The position numbers and the translations under genes are program-made. This document shows, one piece after another, positions 44,804-61,844 of a stretch of DNA of 64,000 nucleotides; the first letter of the stretch is position 1; each line of letters starts with the position of its first letter. The notes under the pieces were generated by a model. That model made no database searches and was not told the origin of the DNA. It worked only from the letters and a program-made list of their open reading frames with translations. Where the stretch lies: contig NZ_JAAVUY010000022.1 in the NCBI RefSeq assembly GCF_018449695.1, forward strand, positions 56,279 through 120,278, read 5' to 3'. This DNA comes from Bradyrhizobium sp. dw_411 (GTDB taxonomy: Bacteria > Pseudomonadota > Alphaproteobacteria > Rhizobiales > Xanthobacteraceae).

Positions 44804-44933
44804 GAAACCAACCGATGCTGCACGGCCGGCATGACCGCAAAATCGACCCGGTGGTTCTACGCGTTCGGCAAAGCAACTGCCAACGAATTTCCACCTGTAG
44901 TCCCCGCCTTTGCGGGCGCGATAATCAGGTTAA

Positions 44934-46997
44934 TCAATCGTCGGCTTCGACCTTGTCGAAGAACGAGTAGCGCAGGCTTTCGGAGTCCGCGTACCACTGA
45001 CCGGGCCCCTTGTGCGCGGCCAGCGTCGCCGCCCACAGCGCATCGGTGCAGTCACGGCGGTGCATCGACAGATCGAAGCCGTTGCTGAAAAACAGTTCCG
45101 ACCACTCCCACCAGGTACCGAGCTTTTTGATGCCGCGCAGCAAATCATATTGATCGATCAGCGCCGGCGCCATGTCCGACGTCACCGATCCAAAAATCAG
45201 CCCGGACTTCATGACTCGGTTGAGTTCGCGAATGGCGCGCGGCACCTGCTTTTCCGCGACATGGCACAGGCTGGTCTCGAACACGAAATCGAATTCGTCA
45301 TTCTTGAACGGCATGTCGACGATCGATCCGAGCTTGCAATATTTCTTCAGCGCCTTCGGCGTCCTGGCGTGGATGGCGCGGTTGTTCTCGATGCCCCAGG
45401 CATCGATGCCGCGGGCGCGCAGCGCGCCGACCAGTTCGCCACTGGCAGCCCCGGCCACCAGCAGTCTGTAGCCCCTCGCCCGGTTCCAGACGATCTTGAT
45501 GAGATCGGTGAGATAGGCCGGATCGGTAAACCGGCTCCAGACCTCACTGTAAGGGCCGAGCCCGCGATAATTCTCGAAATAATCGCGATCGATCTTGTCC
45601 GAGACCGGCTTGCCAGACTGGGTGCCCTCCCCGCGTGCACGGCGCAGCCGCATCATCTCGGTCAGGATGATGTCGGTGGCGGCATCGGAGGAATCCAACA
45701 GTCCGTTCAGCGTCGAGTCGAACAGATAGTCGCCGACCACGACCAGGCCGGGATGCTGTTTCGGATCGGGCCGGTGGTTCGTCATCACGTCACGCGCCGG
45801 CATGCCGCCGGGCAGCGCGTTGACAGAGGACAGCCAGCGGTGGATCTTGCCTTCGACGAAATGCGCGCGTGCATCCCCGAACGAGACCGGAAGCGATTTC
45901 AGCGCGGCATCGGTCAGTTCCTGATCGCTGAGATTGGCAAACGCCAGCGCGTCGGAGCCCGCGATCAGCCAGTTCAGCACGCCATGCTTGCCGACGTCAT
46001 GGCGCGCGCCTTCGTTATAAACGCAGCAGCCGCCGAACGCTTCCGACATGAACCAGGCGCCGGGAATCTTGTCGCCCCAGAACGGGGTATCGAACAGGAT
46101 CGACACCCGCAGATAATGCGCGGGCCGGTCGAAATAGGCGATGTGCTTGACCATCGACTTGCGCAGTTGCTCGCCGTCCCAGCGCATGGTGGCGAGCCAT
46201 GAATGCGGCAGGCACATCACCACGAGATCGAAATCCCGGGTTTCCGGTCCCTTGCCGTTCATCATGTTGAGCTGATAGCGGCCGGACTCGGTCTTGCCGA
46301 TCCTGAGCACGCGGTGATTGAGATGGATATCGGCATCGACTTCGGACTGCAGGCAGTCGATCAATTGCTCGTTGCCGTTCTGGATCGAGTACAGGCCGAT
46401 ATAGCCCTCGACATCCATCACGAAATTCTTCAGAGCGTTGAGCCCGTTGGTGTTGTGGCTCTCGGTGGCGATATCAGACCGCGCCATGGTCTTGAAGAAA
46501 CGCTTGGCGACGGGATCGGTAACTTCGCGGTCGAGCAATTCCTCGCAGGTGATGTAGGCCCAGGGATGCTCGTTGTCGTGCGCGCCGACGCCTTCGTAAT
46601 ATTCGATCGGCGACACCATGTTGGCGCAGCGCTTGCGGAACGCCTCGATAGCATCGGCGGTCTTGGCGCCGTATTTGCGGCGCATGCCCGGCACGTCATT
46701 GAGCAATTCGCCGTCGAGTTGCACCTGCTCGGCGTCCATCGGGATGGTCTGCAGGCCGAAATGCTGGATCAACTCGCGCAGCGGATCGGGACCGGTCATC
46801 GAGTAATCGTAGATCTCGGCAACACCGGCCTCGTACATCGCGGGCGCGGAATCGAATTTGCGCGTGACGATCTTGCCGCCGACACGGTTCGAGGCCTCAA
46901 AAATGCTGACGCGGCAAAGCTCGCCGAGCTTCTTCTTGAGATACCAGGCGCTCATCAGCCCGCCGGGGCCACCGCCAACGATTGCAAGATCCAACAT
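44934..46997 (-). CDS. Fusion of flavin amine-oxidase-like oxidoreductase and SAM methyltransferase
   Basis: 687 aa. Residues 1-470 form a flavin amine-oxidase/phytoene-desaturase-like domain: LAIVGGGPGGLMSAWYLKKK (4-23), the RVGGKIVTR loop, and the C-terminal FAD segment VVVGDYLFDSTLNGLLDSSD. Residues ~505-640 are a class I methyltransferase: LLVAGAASGELVGALRARGI (motif I, from 512), acidic end of beta-2 in GIENNRA, motif II FDFVFETSLCHV. Such a fusion is uncommon. The start is at the MLDLAIVGGG methionine; 17 in-frame codons upstream lack support. It may act with the exporter downstream and the oxidoreductase at 41613 on a small molecule or lipid. Confidence 0.85.
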   Translation of the reverse strand: MLDLAIVGGGPGGLMSAWYLKKKLGELCRVSIFEASNRVGGKIVTRKFDSAPAMYEAGVAEIYDYSMTGPDPLRELIQHFGLQTIPMDAEQVQLDGELLNDVPGMRRKYGAKTADAIEAFRKRCANMVSPIEYYEGVGAHDNEHPWAYITCEELLDREVTDPVAKRFFKTMARSDIATESHNTNGLNALKNFVMDVEGYIGLYSIQNGNEQLIDCLQSEVDADIHLNHRVLRIGKTESGRYQLNMMNGKGPETRDFDLVVMCLPHSWLATMRWDGEQLRKSMVKHIAYFDRPAHYLRVSILFDTPFWGDKIPGAWFMSEAFGGCCVYNEGARHDVGKHGVLNWLIAGSDALAFANLSDQELTDAALKSLPVSFGDARAHFVEGKIHRWLSSVNALPGGMPARDVMTNHRPDPKQHPGLVVVGDYLFDSTLNGLLDSSDAATDIILTEMMRLRRARGEGTQSGKPVSDKIDRDYFENYRGLGPYSEVWSRFTDPAYLTDLIKIVWNRARGYRLLVAGAASGELVGALRARGIDAWGIENNRAIHARTPKALKKYCKLGSIVDMPFKNDEFDFVFETSLCHVAEKQVPRAIRELNRVMKSGLIFGSVTSDMAPALIDQYDLLRGIKKLGTWWEWSELFFSNGFDLSMHRRDCTDALWAATLAAHKGPGQWYADSESLRYSFFDKVEADD

Positions 46998-47143
46998 ATA
47001 TTTCCAGGTGTTTCCAGAGACCTGCCCGGTACCCTGCCCCATCTGCAAAGGTCCGATCTAAGCCATTTCAAATGAAGCGCTTTTTTCCCTGAAGGAAAGA
47101 TGAACGGACGACAATAACAGAAGCAGAATAGCTAAAATATAGC

Positions 47144-47170
47144 AAAAAGGCCGGCTTTCGCCGGCCTTTT
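47144..47170 (-). terminator. Rho-independent terminator after rpoC
   Basis: On the minus strand AAAAGGCCGGC, loop GAAA, GCCGGCCTTTT then TGC. An 11-base perfect stem beginning 25 bases after the rpoC stop. It separates the rpo operon from the flavin/methyltransferase gene. Confidence 0.9.
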
Positions 47171-47194
47171 CACTAACATCTTGAATATGCTGAT

Positions 47195-51394
<4,200 letters not shown>

Positions 51395-51546
51395 CGTCTT
51401 CTCCTCGCGTGCCGATCGTCACCGGCAGCAAATTCGAAATTCTTTTTCAGCCTCGCACCCTGCTCAACGTCCGAGCGGAGCGCGGATGCCCGGCCATCTG
51501 TGCGAAGACGTGCTTCGCGCTTTTGGCCGGGCCTGACGCTTTTGAG

Positions 51547-55668
<4,122 letters not shown>

Positions 55669-56141
55669 CGTGGCCTCTCATTTCGTCGCCCGTCACGGGC
55701 GAACCTTCCGAAGCGCGATTGGCATCGCCCCCGGGTTGAATTTCGATTCGTTCCTAAACCTGGACACTTCAATTACAGGATTTAAATCCTGAATCGAGGC
55801 GTCAGACCTTCAGAACGCAAAACGACGCGCGGGGCGCTTGACCGCACCCGCCCGTCTAACTCTGCCTCTTACGGACTGAAAAAGCCCGAAATTGCCTATC
55901 TCCCAACGGCTTGCGCAGAAACGCTGCCGTTCCCACCGCTTAACCGTGCTTTCGTGCTGCCGTCCCGATATGGGATGGCAATCGTGGAAATTCGAGGGGT
56001 AATCCCGCCAATCCCCACACATTCTTGTGTACAACATGCCTCCGGGGTCGCCCCGGAGGCATGTTGTGACCTTTTTGACCGATCCCGGACCGCGCAGCTC
56101 TCGCCTCGCCCGCCCGGGATGCCGCCCAAACAACCCGAAAG
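55669..56141. other. rplL-rpoB intergenic region, 473 bases
   Basis: No gene is seen. The region contains a perfect 17-base-stem hairpin at 56031-56067 and a small hairpin (ACACATTCTTGTGT, 56018-56031) beside it. The rest is undistinguished. In E. coli the equivalent gap carries an attenuator and an RNase III site, so a similar role is plausible. Confidence 0.75.
56031..56067 (-). promoter_or_regulatory. Strong hairpin between rplL and rpoB, candidate attenuator/processing site
   Basis: ACAACATGCCTCCGGGG, loop TCG, CCCCGGAGGCATGTTGT: 17 base pairs without a mismatch, 75 bases after the rplL stop. No U-run follows on the minus strand, so complete termination is unlikely; partial termination or RNase III cleavage is more probable. 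Confidence 0.65.
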
Positions 56142-56519
<378 letters not shown>

Positions 56520-56573
56520 TGATCTATTTCCTTAAGCGTATTGGTTCGAACCAGGTTTGATTTGCGAAGGGGG

Positions 56574-57092
56574 TCAGGCCGCTTCGCTCTTCGAGGCATA
56601 GGCCTGGACGACGCGCGCGAGCTTGGCCGCGGGCGCAGTGGTGAGCTGAGCGATCTTGGTCGCCGGCGCCACAAGGAGGCCGAGGATCTTCGCGCGCAGT
56701 TCATCAAGCGACGGCAATGCGGCAAGCGCCTTGACGCCGTTAACATCCAGGACGGTTTTACCCATCGACCCGCCGAGAATGACGAACTGCTCGTTCGTCT
56801 TGGCGAATTCGATGGCAACCTTCGGCGCCGCTACCGGATCGTTTGAAGTCGCGATCACGGTCGGCCCCTTCAGCAGGGAACCGATGGCAACGACATCCGT
56901 GCCTTCAAGAGCAATTTTGGCAAGACGGTTCTTCGAGACCTTCACCGATGCACCCGCCTGCTTCATCTGCATGCGCAGCTTCTGCATCTGGGCCACGGTG
57001 AGGCCGGAATAGTGGGCGACGACTGCCACGCTGGTGGTCTTGAACAGACCGTTCAGCGATTCAACCGCGTCCTTTTTTGCCGCTTTTTCCAC
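56574..57092 (-). CDS. rplJ: 50S ribosomal protein L10
   Basis: 172 aa. MEKAAKKDAVESLNGLFKTT, YSGLTVAQMQKLRMQMKQAG and the L12-binding C-terminal helix (LARVVQAYASKSEA). The start codon is GTG with GGAGAG upstream. L10(L12)n binds its own leader in many bacteria. The 2-hydroxyacid dehydrogenase gene separates it from rplA, so an internal promoter is likely. Confidence 0.98.
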   Translation of the reverse strand: MEKAAKKDAVESLNGLFKTTSVAVVAHYSGLTVAQMQKLRMQMKQAGASVKVSKNRLAKIALEGTDVVAIGSLLKGPTVIATSNDPVAAPKVAIEFAKTNEQFVILGGSMGKTVLDVNGVKALAALPSLDELRAKILGLLVAPATKIAQLTTAPAAKLARVVQAYASKSEAA

Positions 57093-57653
57093 AGCAAGCT
57101 CTCTCCGGTTGGCGGCCTCTACCTAGGCAGGACCGCCGGGTTACACCCATCGTCCCGCCTTAAACCTGACCTCGAGACATTCCAGTCTTCAGGACACGTC
57201 GGGCAGAACGACATATGAAAAGCCTGCCCTCCCGAGCCTGACGGCGCGGGGTGTCGAGGTTCGAACCATATCCGCAGCCCGTCGCATAGCGACGCAAAGC
57301 GAAATCCGGTCTTCACCCGTCTATGCAGGCCATGAATTAAGCCGTTGAAGAAACTTGCGTTTCAGCACAAGATTTCGGCTCGGGCGCCTGCAGTCTTGGA
57401 CAGGATCGAGGCACTCCGGCAAGCCGGAAGCCCCTGCCCGCATCCCCCAGAACGACGGTTTTTCCCTTCCTTTCGAGCAATCCATGCGGATGTCCTGAAA
57501 GGAACGGTCTCCTATCGTATCGGGTTTTCGGAATGCGAGCACAAACGTGCCAGCAACAGCCAGCATGTCCGGAAACGGCTCTTTAACGATTCTTTTCCGG
57601 CTTGCCAAGCGCTAATTTCCGGCAGTTTCGATGACCCCGGTATTTGCGGAAAA
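57093..57653. other. 561-base rplJ upstream region
   Basis: No gene seen. It should hold the L10-binding leader and a promoter for rplJL-rpoBC. Possible minus-strand boxes are TTGTGC (57544-57539) and TACGAT (57519-57514) with a 19-base spacer, only weakly supported. Several GC-rich self-complementary stretches (for example GCGTCGCTATGCGACGG-type at 57279-57297) could fold in the leader. Confidence 0.55.
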
Positions 57654-58628
57654 TCAGTTCGAAATCGCCGATTTTTGGGCGCCTCGAACCTCATGGACCA
57701 GCGGCTTCCCGGCGAAAAGTGCATCGAGATTGGCGATCACGCAGTCCTGCATCGCGATGTGCGATTCGATAGTGTGGCCGCCGAGATGCGGGGTCAGCAC
57801 GACGTTGGAAAGCCCCGTCAAGGTGTCCGGGGCATGCGGTTCCTTCTCGAACACATCGAGACCGGCGCCCGCGATGGTTTTGTCGGTCAGCGCCGCGATC
57901 AGCGCCGCCTGGTCGATCACCGAGCCGCGCGAGATATTGACGACATAGCCGTCACTGCCGAGCTTTTGCAGGATGCCGGCATCGACGACGTGATGGGTAT
58001 CGGGGCCAGCGCGAACCGCGATCACCAGCACGCTGCACCACTGCGCCAGCGCCTCGAGGCTCGGCAGGTATTGATAGGGCACGTCGTGCCGGCTGCGGCT
58101 GAAATAGCCGACCTCGGTCTCGAACGCCGCGACGCGGCTGGCAATCTTGCGGCCGATCGCGCCCATGCCGTAAATGCCGACGCGGCGACCCGGATTGCCG
58201 GACGGTGAGCTCAGCAGCGGCGCGGGTTTGGCGGCCGACCAGTCTCCGCTGCGGACATATGCATCCGCCGGCAGCAAGTGCCGCGTCACCGCCAGCATCA
58301 GGGTAACGGCCATATCGGCCACTGCCGCGGCGTTCGCCGCAGGACTATGGCCGACCACGATTCCGCGGCTGGCGGCGGCCTCAAGATCGACGCCGTCATA
58401 CCCGGTGCCGTAGCAGACGATCGCGCGCAGCGACGGCAGCATATCCATCGCGGCCGCCGGCAACGGCGTGCCGCCCGCCGTAATCATCGCCTGGACGCCG
58501 GAAAGCTCCTCCGCCGTGAAAACTTCCGCCGGCGGCTTGCCCGCGGCATGCAGCAACTCAAATCGCTCGCCGATCCGCGCCATCATCGCCTTGGGGAAAC
58601 GCGAATAGACCAGGACTTTGAATGGCAT
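57654..58628 (-). CDS. D-isomer-specific 2-hydroxyacid dehydrogenase family protein
   Basis: 324 aa. NAD-binding GIYGMGAIGRKIA (151-163) and catalytic Arg234 (NISRGSVID), Glu263 (DVFEKEPH) and His281 (LTPHLGG). This is the glyoxylate/hydroxypyruvate reductase-like branch; the exact substrate is open. It is inserted between rplA and rplJ on the same strand, 85 bases after rplA. It could be read by run-through from rplKA. Confidence 0.9.
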   Translation of the reverse strand: MPFKVLVYSRFPKAMMARIGERFELLHAAGKPPAEVFTAEELSGVQAMITAGGTPLPAAAMDMLPSLRAIVCYGTGYDGVDLEAAASRGIVVGHSPAANAAAVADMAVTLMLAVTRHLLPADAYVRSGDWSAAKPAPLLSSPSGNPGRRVGIYGMGAIGRKIASRVAAFETEVGYFSRSRHDVPYQYLPSLEALAQWCSVLVIAVRAGPDTHHVVDAGILQKLGSDGYVVNISRGSVIDQAALIAALTDKTIAGAGLDVFEKEPHAPDTLTGLSNVVLTPHLGGHTIESHIAMQDCVIANLDALFAGKPLVHEVRGAQKSAISN

Positions 58629-58713
58629 CGGACGAACTCCTAATCACAAAAAAGAAGGGCGGAATCGGTTGCCCAATTTCGCCCTTGATTTGTTTTAGCC
58701 GTTAGCCGTCGAC

Positions 58714-59406
58714 CTAACCAAGCAGCGTGCCCGGCTCAACCTTGACGCCCGGACCCATGGTGGAGGAAACCGCCACGCGCTGGATGTAGGTGCCCTTGGA
58801 GCCAGCGGGCTTCGCCTTGGCGACCGCGTCCGCAAGCGCCTTGACGTTCTGCACCAGCTTCTCTTCCGAGAACGACGCCTTGCCGATACCGGCCTGCACG
58901 ATGCCGGCCTTCTCGACCCGGAACTCGACCGAACCGCCCTTGGCGCCCTTCACGGCGCTGGTGACGTCCATGGTCACGGTGCCGATCTTCGGGTTGGGCA
59001 TCATGCCGCGCGGACCAAGCACCTTACCGAGACGGCCGACCAGCGGCATCATGTCGGGGGTTGCGATACATCGATCGAAATCGATGGTGCCGCCCTGTAC
59101 TTTTTCCACCAGGTCTTCAGCACCGACGACATCGGCGCCTGCGGCCTTGGCTTCCTCGGCCTTGGCGCCGCGTGCGAACACGCCGACGCGCAAGGTGCGG
59201 CCGGTGCCGTTCGGCAGCGTCACCACGCCGCGGACCATCTGGTCGGCGTGACGCGGATCGACACCGAGATTGATCGCGATCTCGATCGTCTCGTCGAACT
59301 TCGACTTGGCGCGCTCCTTGACCATCTTGACGGCATCCGCGAGCGGATAGAGCTTCTCGCGATCGACGCCCTCACGGGCCTTCTTCAAACGTTTTCCGAT
59401 TGCCAT
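58714..59406 (-). CDS. rplA: 50S ribosomal protein L1
   Basis: 230 aa. MAIGKRLKKAREGVDREKLY, domain II around TLPNGTGRTLRVGVFARGAK and GRLGKVLGPRGMMPNPKIGT. L1 forms the mobile stalk and in E. coli represses the L11 operon. 6 bases after rplK. Confidence 0.99.
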   Translation of the reverse strand: MAIGKRLKKAREGVDREKLYPLADAVKMVKERAKSKFDETIEIAINLGVDPRHADQMVRGVVTLPNGTGRTLRVGVFARGAKAEEAKAAGADVVGAEDLVEKVQGGTIDFDRCIATPDMMPLVGRLGKVLGPRGMMPNPKIGTVTMDVTSAVKGAKGGSVEFRVEKAGIVQAGIGKASFSEEKLVQNVKALADAVAKAKPAGSKGTYIQRVAVSSTMGPGVKVEPGTLLG

Positions 59407-59412
59407 GACCCG

Positions 59413-59841
59413 TTACCCCGCTACCTCGACACCCATCGAACGGGCGGAGCCCTCGACCATTTTCATGGCCGACTCGATAGAGTCGCAATTCAGATCCTTC
59501 ATCTTTGCTTCGGCGATCTCGCGCACCTGCGCTTTGGTCACCGCACCGGCCTTGTCACGGCCCGGCAGCTTCGAGCCGGACGTCAGCTTGGCCGCCCTCT
59601 TGATGAAGAACGACATCGGGGGGGTCTTCATCTCGAAGGTGAAGGAACGATCGGCGTAGATCGTGATCACCACCGGGATTGGGGTATTCTTTTCTTCCTT
59701 CTGCGTCTGCGCGTTGAACGCCTTGCAGAATTCCATGATGTTGAGGCCGCGCTGACCAAGCGCGGGTCCGATCGGGGGCGAAGGATTCGCCGCACCGGCC
59801 GGCACCTGCAATTTCAGGTATCCGGTCACTTTCTTTGCCAT
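59413..59841 (-). CDS. rplK: 50S ribosomal protein L11
   Basis: 142 aa. YLKLQVPAGAANPSPPIGPA with the Pro pair of the thiostrepton site, LGQRGLNIMEFCKAFNAQTQ, and C-terminal MVEGSARSMGVEVAG. Binds the GTPase-associated rRNA and RelA-related responses. 126 bases after nusG. Confidence 0.99.
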   Translation of the reverse strand: MAKKVTGYLKLQVPAGAANPSPPIGPALGQRGLNIMEFCKAFNAQTQKEEKNTPIPVVITIYADRSFTFEMKTPPMSFFIKRAAKLTSGSKLPGRDKAGAVTKAQVREIAEAKMKDLNCDSIESAMKMVEGSARSMGVEVAG

Positions 59842-59967
59842 ATGTCACTCCTGTTATGCCGACCGAAATCGGCTGTTTCAGGTTTCGTGGTTCGGATGAA
59901 GACGGTTGGCGACCGCCTTGTCCTCCCACGACCTATCAACGCAAAGACGAGCTTCGCGCCCTTCCGA

Positions 59968-60522
59968 TCAGACCTTCTCGACCTGACCGAATTCCAGTTC
60001 GACCGGCGTGGCGCGTCCGAAGATCGACACCGCGACCTTCACGCGCGAGCGCGCCTCGTCGATTTCCTCGATAACACCGGAGAACGATGCGAACGGGCCA
60101 TCGGCCACGCGCACATTCTCGCCGATCTCGAACGACACCGACGCCTTCGGGCGTTCCACACCTTCCTGCACCTGGTGCAGGATCCGCATGGCTTCGGCCT
60201 CCGAGATCGGCATCGGCTTGTTTTCCGCGCCGAGGAAGCCCGTTACCTTCGGAGTGTTCTTGATCAGATGGAAGGCTTCGTCGGTCAGCTTCATCTTGAC
60301 CAGCACGTAGCCCGGGAAAAACTTGCGTTCGGCGTCGATCTTGCGGCCGCGGCGTACTTCGGTGACCTTTTCGGTCGGCACCAGCACCTGTTCGAACAGC
60401 TCTTCAAGCCCACGCTGCTTGGACTGCTCGCGGATCGACTCCGCGACCTTCTTTTCGAAGTTCGAATAGGCGTGAACGATATACCAGCGCTTGTCCATCA
60501 TCTGTGTTCCGGCGCTTGCCAT
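59968..60522 (-). CDS. nusG: Transcription antitermination/pausing factor NusG
   Basis: 184 aa. NGN domain (RWYIVHAYSNFEKKVAESIR) and C-terminal KOW domain (GENVRVADGPFASFSGVIEE). Binds RNA polymerase and S10/Rho. The ATG at 60522 overlaps the secE stop by one base (TAATG); a pair of ATGs at 60501/60498 has GGAA upstream and may be the true start, giving about 177 aa. Confidence 0.97.
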   Translation of the reverse strand: MASAGTQMMDKRWYIVHAYSNFEKKVAESIREQSKQRGLEELFEQVLVPTEKVTEVRRGRKIDAERKFFPGYVLVKMKLTDEAFHLIKNTPKVTGFLGAENKPMPISEAEAMRILHQVQEGVERPKASVSFEIGENVRVADGPFASFSGVIEEIDEARSRVKVAVSIFGRATPVELEFGQVEKV

Positions 60523-60713
60523 TAGTGAATGCCGAGCAAAAAGGTGACGAGGTAGCGGATAATCTGATCCGCGGCGAAAAAGAAAATCGAGGCCAGCGCC
60601 ACCATCACGAATACCATGATGGTGGTGATCATCGTCTCGCGGCGGGTCGGCCAGGTGACCTTGTTGGTCTCCGAGCGCACTTCCTGCAGGAATTTGAACG
60701 GGCTGAAAGCCAT
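60522..60713 (-). CDS. secE: Preprotein translocase subunit SecE
   Basis: 63 aa, the short single-helix form. Conserved amphipathic FKFLQEVRSETNKVTWPTRR and one membrane helix (about residues 30-58). Essential clamp of SecY. Precedes nusG directly, as in most bacteria. No tRNA-Trp gene, often found upstream, is seen. Confidence 0.97.
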   Translation of the reverse strand: MAFSPFKFLQEVRSETNKVTWPTRRETMITTIMVFVMVALASIFFFAADQIIRYLVTFLLGIH

Positions 60714-60923
60714 TCGTCTATGATCCGCGTCCGTCGTTCGACGATTTCAGGTTTAAGGAATCCGAACAGCCCTCTAGCGCCCAGCCCTCTCTCGAAGGAT
60801 GAGCCGGCCAGCGGGCTCGATTGTTCGGGGGAATTCAAAGCCGCGCCGGATATCCGTCTAAACGGGCCGGCAGCAGGTGGCGGCTATGTACTGCGGGTGG
60901 GGCCAAAGGTCAAGGCAGGCAGG

Positions 60924-60950
60924 AACCCCGGGGCTGGGAACCCCGGGGTT
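60924..60950. other. GC-rich hairpin between porin gene and secE
   Basis: AACCCCGGGG, seven-base loop, CCCCGGGGTT. It starts 17 bases after the porin stop on the minus strand but lacks a U-run, so its terminator role is unsure. Confidence 0.5.
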
Positions 60951-60967
60951 CGCCGGCATCCGTCCGA

Positions 60968-61681
60968 TCAAAAGAAGCGGTAGTTCAACCCGATCATCAG
61001 CGTCTGCATATCCAGTTTAATGACTGCGGGCGTCACGCCGAGGTTGCCGGTGGTCGCCGGCTGTTCGGTGATCCCGCCAAACCGCAGATAATCGTACTCC
61101 AGCTTGACCGAGAGGTTTTGCCAAAATGCGTATTCGATGCCGCCGCCGGCGGTCCATCCGGTCCGGTTGAAGCTGCCCGAGGCAGTCCCGCCGAGCCCGT
61201 CATTGGCGCTGAGCTTGTCCCGGGTCCAGGCGGCGCCGCCCTTCCCGTACACCAGCAGCCGATCGAAGGCGTAGCCGAGCCGGCCCGTCGCAGTCGCGAC
61301 ATAATCGTTCTTGTCAGAGATCGTCAGTCCGGGGCCGCCCGCAAAAGGGCCGCCAGCCGTCATGTTGATTCCCGACCACGCGTAGCTGCCTTCGGCGCCC
61401 AGCACGACGTTGCCGATCTGGTAATTGAACCCGAGCTGGCCGCCGGCGATGACGCCGTTGGTGTTGACCGACGTCCAGCCTGCGGCCGGCATGGTCGGGT
61501 CCATCCCGCTGAGATGGCTCTGGCCACCCCCCACCTCGCCGCCGACGTAAATGCCGGTCCAGCTAAAAATGGCAACCGCCACCGGTGCTTTTACCGGTGC
61601 GGGCGAATTTGCGAGATCCGCGGCCAGACCGGGTGTAGCCCCCGCCAGCAATGCCAGAACCGAGTACAATTTTGCGCGCAC
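60968..61681 (-). CDS. Outer membrane beta-barrel protein, Omp25/Omp31-like
   Basis: 237 aa. Signal peptide MRAKLYSVLALLAGATPGLA, then an eight-stranded barrel: FSWTGIYVGGEVGGG, GGQLGFNYQIGNVVLGAEG, LGYAFDRLLVYGKGGAAWT, WTAGGGIEYAFWQNLSVKLE and the final Phe (GLNYRFF). Small porin or surface protein in the outer membrane. The start is a GTG at 61681 with GGGGAGAG at good spacing; a TTG six bases upstream is too close to that site. Confidence 0.87.
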   Translation of the reverse strand: MRAKLYSVLALLAGATPGLAADLANSPAPVKAPVAVAIFSWTGIYVGGEVGGGQSHLSGMDPTMPAAGWTSVNTNGVIAGGQLGFNYQIGNVVLGAEGSYAWSGINMTAGGPFAGGPGLTISDKNDYVATATGRLGYAFDRLLVYGKGGAAWTRDKLSANDGLGGTASGSFNRTGWTAGGGIEYAFWQNLSVKLEYDYLRFGGITEQPATTGNLGVTPAVIKLDMQTLMIGLNYRFF

Positions 61682-61844
61682 TTCCAAACTCTCCCCACAG
61701 ATTCCCTGGGGTTAGATGTAGTCGAGCTGGTGAAGCAGGGTCTTGGACTGGTCGGCGCAAACCTAGGACTGACTGGCGCCCGGCCGCACGATCCCGTCGG
61801 ATGGTTCAGAGAATGCTAAGCGGCATTGCAGGTGTCCCCGCGCT

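Noticed and set aside
44556..44834. Poly-Ser open frame opposite the acidic tract of the ABC exporter
   Set aside because: Pure antisense shadow of the Asp/Glu triplet repeat, without a ribosome binding site.
41586..46997. Flavin/ABC/methyltransferase cassette as a mobile element
   Set aside because: No integrase, transposase, tRNA or flanking direct repeats are seen, and GC content and codon use look like the neighbours.
60714..60967. Possible tRNA-Trp upstream of secE, frequent in this neighbourhood
   Set aside because: No acceptor stem, CCA anticodon arm or T-loop pattern is found on either strand.
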